A stretch of 64,000 bases of DNA from Lutraria lutraria. Its lineage: Eukaryota; Mollusca; Bivalvia; Venerida; Mactridae. The number at the start of each line of letters is the position of its first letter. Position 1 is the first letter of the stretch. Below the pieces are notes generated by a model. It ran no database searches. It was given only the letters and a program-made list of their open reading frames with translations, and was not told where the DNA came from. A program made the position numbers and the translations under genes. Of the stretch, positions 53,649-64,000 are shown piece after piece. The DNA lies in contig OZ026845.1 of the NCBI GenBank assembly GCA_964023205.1, positions 2,862,001 to 2,926,000 on the forward strand, given 5' to 3'.

Positions 53649-56600
53649 ATGGCAGAAAATCAGACAGAGAATATCATTCAAGCTATCAGATTTACTCAAA
53701 AGTTACGGGCTAGTGTTGCAAATGTGTTTCAGAACCTTACTGACGGTTGTCCCGTCGAGAAAGATAATGCTGTTGCAGCGATCGGGTCTTTTCAGGAGTC
53801 TTTGTTGGTCGTTTATAATGACTTCAGGTAGGCTGATTAATTCGCTGAATAAATAATCTATATAAGGCATAGTGTAAGTAATTGTTTTGCACTCTCATTA
53901 CTACTTATTTTATTGATTTGTACAATCTTAGGACATCAATAATTCCCCGTGTCCGAAATTAAGTTATATCCGACTACTGTGTAATCAAAATGATTAAATT
54001 CGCTTCGTACCTAATGCATTTCGTATTCATTCTGATATACATTACATGGTAACATTTCAAAAGTATTTGAATAAGTTTTTGGAGCTGCTCCGTTATATTT
54101 ATTTTGCTCTTGTTAGTATTAATGTTTGACAGTGTTTGTATTACTTTTACTATAGCTTGAGATAGTTATTACAGGATTGAAGGCAAGCTAATTGCTACGG
54201 GATGCTTAGTTTGCATGTAAATTGCAATACATTGAGTCATAATGATTTATTTGAATACAAGTCAATCTGTCATGGCATGCTATCAACACAACCATTAAGA
54301 AGCATGATAATGACAACATCTGTCTTTACATTGAATGAGTGATCAAGGATTTTTCCTGAAGGGTCTAAATTATGGTAAATTTGGTAAATTCTTGTAAAAA
54401 TATTCTAATCATCTCATCGGAATCAAATTCTGATTTTAATGGAGTATGGTTTTCAGGAAAGGAGTGCTTTCTTTTCATTCTTAATCGTGAATTATTTTGT
54501 AAAAAATATTTGCAGTGATTTGGAAAAAGTGAGTGGTTCACTACAGCCATTGTCTTCTGTAACTCCAAATAGTATCTATTTGAGCATAGACCCTGCTATA
54601 GATAAACTTCCAGTCTACCAGCAAATTATCCAGTCATATAAATGGTCAAACAAGGTATGCATAATTAATCTTGTTGTACAGTTAATAACATTTTTGACAG
54701 TTAAAATATCTTATATATCACGATAACTGATTTATCATGATATATTAGATATTTTAACTGTCAAAAATGTCCTTTTTAGTAAAAATTCATTATAGTAAGT
54801 AGAATGAAATATAATTATACAGAATTGTGCCTGTGGTTGTCTGTTATTGGAATTTGATAATTCCTTTGCTATCATCGACTTACAAAAATGCCGTGAGCTC
54901 CATAACTGCCATGGTTCCCGTTCCCACTCTCACTCTATTGTGTGCGGTAAGATAGGGTTAGGAAACCAACTAGTTTAGCATAAAATAGTTCTACTTTCGG
55001 CTTTCGTTCAGTAGGTCAGTAATTTCTCTGCAGAAGTATGCATGTAATTACATTAATCTACTATTGATGTATGTCTTATATGTGACTTTTTGACATGATA
55101 TGTAAATCAGTGTTAAGGTTTATATCCACAACGCGTATCGATCGATACTATCAGCTAGAGCTATATATAGTTGGATAAATTCTAAAAATAGAATGTGGGG
55201 TTTTCCCGTCGAAGTGCTTATTTTGGTACCGATGGATTCGGAAAAATATAGGCTGGATAATGGGCTACATAATAAACTTGAAACATCTGATAACTTAGAT
55301 AACCATCATGTTAGGTTGATGGAATTTAGCACATGCATATCAGAATATGTACATAAATAGATGGCAATATTGAGACGGTGTATGTTAATTCCTAAGCATG
55401 AATATCCATGAACTGAACCTTCTCCTAACTGTCATTGTTGTGTTGTCAGCAACACCATGGCAGTGACTTGTCTCATATGAAAAAATCAAATTCCGACAGT
55501 ACTTTCAGTACTTTGATATAGTATTTGTATTTATAATTTGGCTGGGATATTCAACAGCCCAATTAGCTCAGTTAGTAGAGCATCTGACTTGCAAGTTCCG
55601 GGTACATTATTTCCCCCCTCCTATTACAGAATAATCATTTTGCTGAGCCTAAGTATATTTAGTTACAAGTATTGGTGATGTTACCAGACTGCTTAAATTG
55701 TGATCTTTGAATGATGAAAGGTTTATACAGGTTACTGATTTTTAGTCCTTTGAATGATGAAAGGCATATACAGGTTACTGATTTTTAGTCCTTTGAATGA
55801 TGAAAGGCATATACAGGTTACTGATTTTTAGTCCTTTGAATGATGAAAGGCATATACAGGTTACTGATTTTTAGTCCTTTGAATGATGAAAGGCATATAC
55901 AGGTTACTGATTTTTAGTCCTTCCTTCAAATAGTATGTTTTTCCACAAAAAAACCCATGAAATATTCCCCTTATCTTTAAAAAACACTTTGAAAATTCTC
56001 CACTCTAAGGGCCCTGTCTCCATTCCCCAAAATGTAGATAGAGCCCTTAGGTAATACATGCTTTTTAAGTCTTTTCTTGTCTGTCACATTTCACTTTCAT
56101 GATTGCAATATACTAGTATACTATTGAATATATTGAAATGTTCTGGATTATAAGTACATATACTCTTTTTCAGGTATCAGACTTAGCTGGTTATGCTGCT
56201 TCTGTTATGGAACAACAAGTGAAGTCAAAGAGAACATCCCAGTTTAGTAGTGTACAAGCCAAGAAATTAAAAAGAATGCCTCCAACTGGACATGCCGTGC
56301 CTCCAGCGTATGATATCATCTTTCATATTTCTGTTACACAATTTAATTGATTAAGTAACCAGCACTGTTAAGTCTTTGTAGGTTCAGTAAGTTCCATCTG
56401 AGTTTTTAATTGGATCTAATGAATGATGTCATTAAGTTAGAAAATAATTCACTAATACATGTACTGTTATGCCTGCAGCATTAGATTGAAATTTTGTAAA
56501 TTGACTTTTTTTAGTACTGTTGAAGCAAGTGTTGCCAGGTTATCACAGAAAGTTCCTGATATATCAATCAAAGTGACTCATCCTCTTGGAAGCCATGCTG

Positions 56601-58538
56601 TTTTACAGGTAAAAACTTTAGTCCTATACAAAACAAGTCTTTAAATCTTGTTCTTTAATGCCTGCATATTTACTGGTATATTGCAGCTGTCAAATAAATC
56701 AATATACAATGTAATTTTCTATTTCAAGGAATATTAGCAAATATTGAACAGCATTAATATGCTGGTAGGGAAATTGTTTGACATCTTTACAATGCAGGAA
56801 AAAGCATTAGCTGGGAAACTCCAATCAAGTGTGATGTCATAAAATGATAAATAGACAAAAACGTTTATGAATAAAATATATACAGTAATTTTACTGTAAC
56901 TTGATTTATTTATTTCAGTTAACATTAGGACGTACATTAAAGGCGCAGCTTGCTCTCAGAGGTTTGATTATAGAGCGTGTCAATGTACGAGGTTTTACAG
57001 AAAGTAATCCTGATGAATCACAGGTTTGTTTCTTATTTTCTGGCTTGTCAAATTTTGTATTAAAATATATTGAATTCTGACTTTAAGGTCTGTAAGTTTT
57101 CTATAACATAATGGATAAATTATTAAATCAATCAACTCAGTAATTCTGATTTTACATTTGTCAAAGTCATATCTCAAGTTACTGTTATCCAAGGAAGCAG
57201 TCTCTTGGTATGATATAATTATATTCTATTTCAACAGCTTATTAACATTACTAGAATCTTTGATACTAAATATGTAGGGAATTTTGTATATCATGTGTTT
57301 TATTTGGAATTCACAAGGTCACTTGTCTTATTTTTGCAGTTGGAGTTATGGTCAAGATCAAAGTATGAAGTATTTCAAAAGGTCAGTGTTTGTTCATTCA
57401 AATCAAATGTTGTTTTTTGTGGGGTTGGTGTCGCACCAACAACCAGGTTTGAGTGGTGACTTTTCTAGCTTTTAACAGTGGAGGAAGACTGCAGATGTAA
57501 ACATTGGTACAACCACTGACTATCTGTATGCCAGCTGTACACCTTCCACACATGGTTGGGAATCAAACTTATAGCAGTGAGGGGCTAGTAATTACCTATC
57601 AGAAACCATTATTACCTTTCAACCATTGAGGCCTCCTTGAATGCAATGTTTTAAACTTCAATTTGAAAGGATAATGTGTCAGCATGGGAATTGTCATATG
57701 TTATGTATCTGTTCAAAGACCAAACCTTGTGTTAGATCAAACTATATTTAGCTAAAATAACTTAACATTATTGATTGGAATTTTACCTATCAGTGTCTGA
57801 TTTTAAAATCTTTTTTTTTGACTCAGTAAAACTTTGTTATCATAAGCTTTGATATCACTAGCACCTGACTCAATTTGAGGAGGTTTTCGATGACTTCTTG
57901 TGATAATGACGTTTTAATCTATTGTTTCTATTTTGTTTCCTAGGTGACTGAAAGTGCAACAGCTGCAGTGTTATATTTCTATTATCCACATAATGCAGAG
58001 ATGTCATTATATTCTTTCCTAGTATGTAATTTATATTTTTATTCATATTAAATACGATGTTGTACTAATCATATATTTACAACAGATCATGTGATTAGTA
58101 TACTTTAATTCAAATTTGTTGTGTTGGGTTTTACCCAGTTGTCAACTTAAGTCCCTTGTCCAATTTCTAGGACTTGTAAAATTGTTAACTTTTTACTTCA
58201 AAAGTGTGGTTCAGAATGTTCTTTACTACATTTTTTATTCCTAACAAATATGAGATGAGATGATATTATATTAATAACAGTTATGATAAGTGTACTGTAT
58301 TAAAGTTTTTAATTTAAGTACAATGTATTACAAAATGTAGTTATTGTGAGTGTTAGAACTGTGTTATTCTTGTCTTATACATTTTGTGTTTGCTATTTTT
58401 CAGCATTGGTTTCAGAAGTACAGAACACTGTTTTCAGCGCCATGTCAAAAATGTGGAAAACATTACCTCAACGGTTTGCCTCCTACATGGAGAGACCTAC
58501 GTACAACGGAACCCTATCATGATGTTTGTAGACAATGA
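53649..58538 (+). CDS. MED27: Mediator complex subunit 27 (complete, 8 exons)
   Basis: Exons 53649-53827, 54516-54654, 56174-56307, 56515-56608, 56929-57023 (acceptor read at 56918), 57340-57381, 57944-58021 and 58404-58538; taking exon 5 as 56919-57023 all phases join to 301 residues, close to the ~311 of vertebrate MED27. Recognisable blocks: AIRFTQKLRASVANVFQNL near the start, SIDPAIDKLPVYQQIIQSYK and WSNK in exon 2, LELWSRSKYEVFQKVT in exons 6-7, and the highly conserved C-terminus APCQKCGKHYLNGLPPTWRD ending HDVCRQ, with the C-x2-C and H/C metal-ligand-like residues. MED27 sits in the upper tail of Mediator and links activators to RNA polymerase II. Introns hold a hairpin, a repeat copy and a 43-bp tandem array. 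The start ATG follows several upstream in-frame codons with no better ATG. Confidence 0.97.
54688..54770. repeat. Hairpin with 37-bp arms just after the MED27 exon 2 donor
   Basis: 54688-54724 and the reverse complement of 54734-54770 differ at only two positions, with a nine-base loop. Arms start acatttttgacagttaaaat. The hairpin begins 33 bases downstream of the exon 2/intron 2 boundary. Confidence 0.93.
54886..55150 (+). repeat. Dispersed repeat, arm 2 of the inverted pair, in MED27 intron 2
   Basis: Inverted relative to 53195-53424, with small extra segments (for example near 54976-55000). The two arms are 1.46 kb apart and enclose exons 1 and 2. Confidence 0.8.
55557..55605 (+). pseudogene. 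tRNA-like 5' half (decayed tRNA or SINE head)
   Basis: gcccaattagctcagttagt agagcatctgacttgcaagt tccgggt resembles the acceptor 5' strand, D arm and part of the anticodon arm of a tRNA. It then jumps to a T-arm-like word and ends. It has no complete cloverleaf. Confidence 0.55.
55705..55921 (+). repeat. 43-bp tandem repeat, 5 copies, in MED27 intron 2
   Basis: The unit is ctttgaatgatgaaaggcat followed by atacaggttactgattttta gtc. The last four units are almost identical; the first differs (ggtttatacagg). The last unit ends in gtccttcc. It is recent and probably length-polymorphic. Confidence 0.97.
57452..57636 (-). mobile_element. tRNA-derived SINE, family B, in MED27 intron 6
   Basis: The minus strand starts ggaggcctcaatggttgaaa, an A-box-like head, with aagtttgattcccaaccatg as the B-box-like block, then a body ending in aaaagctagaaaagtcacca. 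Best-preserved copy of family B in the window. Confidence 0.65.
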
Positions 58539-59151
58539 AGCCTACCACAATTATGTTTGTTGGCAGTGAGACATGGTGGTGAATTTTACTGTATAGACTT
58601 TGTGGAGGATGACAGTGTATACAACTTCAAACTATGAAGCTTTGCACGAGATTTGTGCCATGGCTCTTAATGTAGTGCTTCAAGTAAATGTTGTAACACA
58701 AACTTGCAATGCAGTGGTGTGGGAGATTTCTATGAGATGGAGTAGAGATTGTTAACGGTTATAATCTACTGAGAGTCAAGATTGTTATTCTTGGATGATT
58801 ATCTATATAAGCCATTATGGTGCCACCTTCATGTGAATAAGACATGTTATGTTTCTTTCCTAGAATGTCTTAGAATGAAGCCTGCAAGGACCACAAACAG
58901 ATGTATGGTCAAAACTTTTGGATGCAGTTCCAAGTCTTATGTCTGGTAGGACTCTCTACAGTCTGTGTGAAACTTTGACCGGAGTCTTAAAAACTTATAT
59001 GAGTTAAAAACAAGGATTTTCATTGATGGAAATACATGTTTTTTAGTGTATTGAATTTTGTTGAGTGATCAGGATTCACTGATTGATTCTAGATATTTGT
59101 TTTCGTCTTATATTAGATCTGTACATGTATTATGTTTATGGATTTTGTTGC

Positions 59152-59157
59152 AATAAA
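59152..59157 (+). promoter_or_regulatory. MED27 polyadenylation signal
   Basis: AATAAA about 610 bases after the MED27 stop codon, followed by aaataaaatttgcc and a T/G-rich stretch (atatttgtttattttttatg). It precedes the ALDH7A1 start by about 0.8 kb. Confidence 0.6.
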
Positions 59158-59426
59158 ATAAAATTTGCCTTTATATTTGTTTATTTTTTATGGTATATTG
59201 TCTAATATTTGTAGATCTTTTACACAAATATTTTATCAAAAAGTTTCTTGTGAGTGCTACTCCAGTTAATGAAAGAGTATAAAGAGAAAGATATAACAAA
59301 AAAATGTGCCAGCTACCATTTAAAGTGAGAATTTTGTGAAATCTAATGCTTTAAATAAAGGTTAATGCATGTATATAAATACAGTAATGACTGTAACTGT
59401 CACTTTATTATTTTATTTCAATAACA

Positions 59427-59560
59427 GTCAAACCTGTGTGAGTGGACAGCTTTTATGAACCTTCACTGATTATTTATTTAGAATGAAATGACCTCCAAAT
59501 ATGAGCCACTTGTCAATAAAGGCCACATTTTACTCTCCCAATGGTGGCCTTTATGAATGT
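59427..59560 (+). mobile_element. CAGTCAAACCTG MITE-like repeat, copy 2
   Basis: Plus-strand relative of 2395-2517, in the spacer between MED27 and ALDH7A1. Confidence 0.4.
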
Positions 59561-59946
59561 GTCAAGAAACATCAATTATGCTTGTTATTTGGGAAATATG
59601 AGTTTTGTCTATTGAAATAAAGATTATCACTTTACATTGAATAATGATATATATGTGATGTATGAAGAACTAGAATAATGACAATAACCTTAAATTATAA
59701 TGATGATGGTTTTATATATATATGTTACATTGACACATTCTACGGTCTACACTATATAGGCTTTACACAACATGCTAATTATGATATAACACGCAAAAGA
59801 AAAGGTCTAAGTGCAGTATATAATTAATAACCAGCATGCAGTTCTTCTTATTAACCAGTCATAACTTGCTTATTACAACAAATCGAACTGCGTTGAAGCA
59901 GAAAGGTGATTCACACGCTAAACTAGTAAAAACGCACCGCCGAGAT

Positions 59947-62900
59947 ATGGCTGTCTTTCTGAAATTTGGGTCAGGGCTGAGCAGACAAATTGTGAACAAG
60001 CGAGCATTTCTTTCGTTACAAGGCAGTGTCAGGATGACTTCTTATCTTATAGACAATCCTAAATACTCCTGGTTAAAGGAACTGGGCATAGAAAAGCAAA
60101 ATAAAGGTGTATATTATGGAGAATGGGCTGGAAACGGTTCGGTAAGAATTTTATAGAAGCGTGGCTTATCTTTTGTTTTCAAGTTTCTTGTGATGTGGCA
60201 GTTTGTCTTAAGAGACTCTGCTTGTGTTTCATCGGTGTATGAATAATGTTTTTCGCTTATTGTCATTTTATTTGTACTTTTAATAATGTTTTATTGCCGG
60301 TGTATGCAAATTTTCATGTCAAGGACATAGTTATATTTTGAAGGTGTGTATGAATGCTCGATTTTGATTGGTTGTCCTCTTTCTGGGTGAATATTAGTAT
60401 TATCTACCTCTGACAGGACAATATTTTGTATAACTGTTTTGACTCTCTTTTATGATTTAGAAAATAATGTAAATTAGATATAAGTGAAATGTTTGCTTTG
60501 CAATTTTTGAAGAAAATGACATTAGGCTGAAAATAAAAATACGTTTGTTTGGAGGGCTCCGACCCAGAATTTTTAGCATTGGGTAGGTATAGGCAAAGAT
60601 ATTGGTAGGGATTTTTTTCACTTAAAATATTGCCCCCCCGATTTCACTTAAAATACCCCCCCCCCCCCAATTAAATTTAATTCATTTGCTAGAACTTTCA
60701 TGAATAGGTAGGAGCATTCCAAACGAAACATATATTTTATTTTCAGCCTTACGGGAATATAATATCAAACAGGGCTCAAAATTAACGTTAGCAAAATGCT
60801 AGTAAAATATATATTTTGCTAGTTCATTTTACAACTGCTAGCATTATTTTGTGAGTGGAACTGAGTGTCGTAATTTTATCTTTTCATGCTATACAATAAC
60901 ATGTACATAAAATACAAACTATTTTGTTATAACATTAATGAATCTGAAAAACAAATGTGAAAAAATTGCTGGTGGATTTCAAATTTGTGCTCTGGAGAAG
61001 TTTGCTTCTTAGTATAGTCCTTAAATTTGTTGCTTATTGATCAACATTGGAAAAGTCAGTTTAGATAATTTTAAACAAGACTCAAACCAGTCGGCCAATA
61101 GCCATTTATGACGGCCATCGGCTACACATAACTAATGTTTATTTTTTAACAATGCAAGCAGACACAAAACATATTAATTTTGTATCTTGTGGACTTATCA
61201 AACCTGTTGATTGTAAAGTAGCATTGTTATTAAACTTTATTTTCATAATACATCATAATTCATATTACATTGTTAGTTAATGTTATTTTTGAAATTGTTA
61301 TAATATTTGTTTTTCCTAATTTTAGGAAGTGACCTCATACTCACCAACAACAAATGAACCTATTGCAACTGTTACACAGGTACGTCAAGGCATCTTTTTT
61401 TGTTTTACAATTACGTGCATTTAACATTTTTAAGTTTATCTCCATTTGCAAAATTAATGATTTATTTTTAATAAAGGTTAGTGGTTATGGTCAATGACCA
61501 GTGATCACTAGCCCATTATTTCTGTGAGTTTGTAGCCCACCCTGGGGACAGATTTGTGAGGAAGTCGTCCAGTATAGCTTAAGTAAGGTCGCTGGTTATA
61601 TTGAGATGTATGTCTGGGGTTCCCTCCTCCACAAAGCTTGGAGAGTCGCAGAAAAACAACATCAGCCGTGTTATTTCTTAACTTATAGTGTTACTTTTAA
61701 TGTATGTAATATTTAACATTTACTCCATAGGGTAATTCTGCTGATTATGAGAAGGCAGTGAAAGCAGCTAAGGAAGCATGGCAGGTTTGGTCTGAGGTAT
61801 TTACCAGTATTTATACTTATATATTGTATATGATAGATACTTTATTTCAGATCCATTAGGCCAACTGGCCCATGAGGACAACATATTTACAAACAAATAC
61901 ATTGATAACATACATGAAAGTATAATATACATGCATAAAACAAAACAAATCTATAAATACACTTCAGGGAGAAGATGTATACATTATCGTATGATAATAG
62001 ATATCAAATCAAAAATAAATAATGATAATTACATATTATACATAGGAAGAAGTTATATTGAAATAAATCGTTGAATAATTAAATTTGTATAATTTGTTTT
62101 TTACATAAAAATGCTTTTTGAACATTTATTCCCAATCTTTTAATTACATTTTCATTTTTACTTGTAATCAGTTCTATAAATTTAAACATACATGGTCTTT
62201 CCCAAAAATAGTTGCTTATATATTGTTTTCTAAGATTTTTGTATAATGGACATTCTATAATGAAATGAAACTCGTCTTCTAATTTCACACAAAAATTACA
62301 TTTTCTATCATCAAAAGGTATGCTTCTAGGTTTGTTCCATCTACCAGTTTCTATAGCTAAATAATGTGAACTTAATCTGAGTTTTGAAAAGGCTTCTCTA
62401 AATTTTTTAACTGTAATGATATTTAAATATTGTTTGTATTCAAAATTCCTGCATATTTCCCTATAAAAAACTGCCCTTGATGATTCATTTAATCTCATCC
62501 TCCAGTTTTGAATAAAAGTGTCCCTTAATCTTTGCTTAACAATAGTAAAGAATGTTTGTTTTTGACCTACACCTTGAAATAACCAGACTTCATAAAAACC
62601 TAAAGAGCATAGTAAATCACGCAACAGACTAACCCAGTTTTTAATATTCGGACGCAATTCCAAATCCGTTGTTAGTATATTATAAATTATTTTGATATAT
62701 TTATTATGTCATTATAAATGTAGTGTGTAATGTTGTGACATGTGATAGACTTTTCATACTTGAGATCATCTGGTTATAACTGTGTAAAAAAGTTAATTAG
62801 TTGTTGTGTTAAATACTTCACAGATTTATGTGGTTTTGCATTAATATTTAACCTTAAACTAAATGCTGTTTTTATGATTCTTTTAAAACTAAAAATCACT

Positions 62901-64000
62901 TTAATGAGATATTAAGAATTTTCCATTGATGATATTGATAATCAATGTTTTCTTTTTCCTTTACTGTTTGAATCCCTCTCTTGCTAGGATGCTGATAACT
63001 TCATATATTGTGTACATAGTCCACGATATCCATATCAATGAAATAAAGAACACTGTATTGGTGGAAATAAAAATACTTTACTGTATCCTATTCTTCATTA
63101 TAAACTTTTCTCTGTGTGTATGTTTGTACATCATGTTGCTATATGGATGTCATGTTTAGTTATAATTTATTACCAGGTCCCTGCACCACAGAGAGGTGAG
63201 ATTGTTCGACAGATTGGAGAAGCACTTAGAGAGAAGAAAGAACTCCTAGGAAAGATGGTAGTGATTTAAATTTAACTCTATTGTATCATTGCTTTTCTGT
63301 TCTGTTTGAATATCTGTTGTTTTAAAAAGCGTTGAAGTTGACTTAAGTAATCAGCCATAAATTTAACTGTATATTTAGCTTGTCTGTTTTTTCATAGAAA
63401 AAGTTGAGCTATTATGATAAATGCGGCGTCTGCATCTGTGCAAAACTTTAATGTAGCTCTGAAACTACAAGAGGTAGCAACATGAAACTTCATAAATGGA
63501 TAGATCTCACTGAGGCAGTAACAGACGAGCATTGGCATGCTTAAGAATAGTTAGATAGAAATATTTAATATAAAGCTCAATGAGTATGGAGAAGGATTTA
63601 TAAAAAAAACACATGAAGAACCTCACCTTCTATAAATACTATGGAATCATTAGTTTTCATTGGGGATTTAATTTTGTGGATCGCAGCGAATTTAAATGCA
63701 GAGATAATGCATTTCTTTTCAAAAATCAAAATCCACGAATTTATGTCTCCACGAAATAGCCATTTTAGTAAAAACCACGAAAATTGAGCCCAACGAAAAT
63801 TAATAAAAAATACAGTATTCCCCTGTACAAAACTCACCATCCTGATACCCATACATTATACTAAGATATAATACTATTATAATTAGTCTTCATGTTATAT
63901 TACAGGAATCATTAGAGAATGGAAAGATATTAGCTGAGGGTATAGGAGAAGTTCAGGAGTACATAGATATCTGTGACTATGCTGTGGGTCTATCAAGAAT
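59947..64000 (+). CDS. ALDH7A1: Alpha-aminoadipic semialdehyde dehydrogenase (antiquitin), 5' exons
   Basis: Exons 59947-60141, 61326-61379, 61731-61796, 63177-63257 and 63906 to the right edge; all phases join, giving about 163 residues. Matches to ALDH7A1: [65 protein letters not shown], and in the last exon [24 protein letters not shown]7A1 is an NAD-dependent enzyme oxidising alpha-aminoadipic semialdehyde in lysine breakdown, and other aldehydes. The catalytic Cys and Glu and most of the NAD site lie beyond the window. The chosen ATG (59947) opens an arginine-bearing, acid-poor leader ([19 protein letters not shown]), as expected for mitochondrial import. A further in-frame ATG at 59836 would add 37 residues, and one at 60034 (MTSYLIDN) matches the cytosolic start of the vertebrate enzyme. 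Confidence 0.97.
60770..60994. mobile_element. hAT-like MITE (cagggctcaaaattaac end) in ALDH7A1 intron 1
   Basis: The left end cagggctcaaaattaacgtt and the reverse complement of the right end, cagagcacaaatttgaaatc, form weak inverted termini; the centre holds gctagt-type words. CAGGGCTC(G/A)AAATTAAC ends are frequent in animal hAT MITEs (recalled, not checked). No clear target duplication. Confidence 0.4.
61836..62720 (-). pseudogene. 5'-truncated LINE, ORF2 C-terminus, in ALDH7A1 intron 3
   Basis: A minus-strand frame of about 194 codons (62663-62079), open upstream to a TGA near 62711, has [20 protein letters not shown], the knuckle C-x2-C-x7-H-x4-C (CNFC ... EFHFIIEC) and a long basic tail. 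A 3' UTR follows, with ggccagttggcc-type sequence and ends aaataaagtatctatcat. It is longer and less damaged than the 32024 fragment but shares its layout (IETGR, knuckle, UTR with a ccagtgggcc-type word, ATCT-like tail), so both come from related LINE lineages. No reverse transcriptase core is present. It is antisense to the host gene. Confidence 0.82.
63639..63820. mobile_element. MITE-like fold-back element in ALDH7A1 intron 4
   Basis: The left end tactatggaatcattagttt tcattgggg and the reverse complement of the right end, tactgtattttttattaatt ttcgttggg, are related. Both start TACT(A/G)T, with TA at the border, suggesting a Tc1/mariner-type MITE. Internal ccacgaa/ttcgtgg-type words (ccacgaatttatg, accacgaaa) are typical of this repeat style. 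An open frame spans it on minus but has no protein signal. Confidence 0.5.

Noticed and set aside
59836..59946. First ATG as the ALDH7A1 start
   Set aside because: The 37 added residues do not resemble the family N-terminus, and the ATG at 59947 gives a better mitochondrial leader of normal length.
63598..63852. Minus-strand 84-codon frame
   Set aside because: It falls on a MITE-like fold-back in an ALDH7A1 intron.

Overview
This is a window of an animal nuclear genome. It is AT-rich, has spliced genes with GT-AG introns and a eukaryotic tRNA, and carries many SINEs, LINE 3' ends and MITE-like fold-back elements. The gene set (Groucho/TLE, MED27, ALDH7A1, a C-factor-like short-chain dehydrogenase) is general metazoan. 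The repeat style (tRNA-derived SINEs with AAAC tails, PIF/Harbinger, many small fold-back DNA elements, LINE 3' ends with tetranucleotide tails) fits a mollusc or another lophotrochozoan. I cannot name the species.

Layout. Positions 1-14.6 kb: 5' end of a Groucho/TLE co-repressor gene on the minus strand, four coding exons of the Q domain in long introns, with the rest of the gene off the left edge. 14.6-28.0 kb: no gene I can support; diverged duplications, a 40-bp satellite with a transposon inside it, and two promoter-like patches. 28.0 kb: an intact tRNA-Val(AAC). 28.1-32.7 kb: a SINE, an old dispersed repeat and a LINE 3' end. 32.8-35.9 kb: a complete five-exon short-chain dehydrogenase gene on plus. 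36-40 kb: non-coding apart from one candidate exon. 40.3-48.1 kb: an unrecognised minus-strand gene, with two well-supported 5' exons at 46.75-48.09 kb and possible 3' exons down to 40.34 kb; an internally deleted PIF/Harbinger transposon lies in this span. 48.1-53.6 kb: fold-back elements, a SINE and repeats. 53.65-58.54 kb: complete eight-exon MED27 on plus. 59.95-64 kb: first five coding exons of ALDH7A1 on plus, running off the right edge.

The genes look like ordinary neighbours with unrelated jobs: transcriptional co-repression, Mediator, lysine/aldehyde catabolism and a redox enzyme. There is no operon or gene-cluster system. I found no convincing new biological system. The points most worth a second look are: (1) the unrecognised gene, whose phase-compatible third exon has an in-frame TGA; (2) a CAGGG-ended transposon family with three independent 5-bp target duplications, one copy inside the satellite; (3) the ACGG-biased end of the Harbinger element; (4) inverted repeats and hairpins around MED27 exons 1-2; (5) a cluster of E-box palindromes near 26.6 kb. 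All exon models were read by eye from splice sites, frame and remembered family sequence. None was checked with software.
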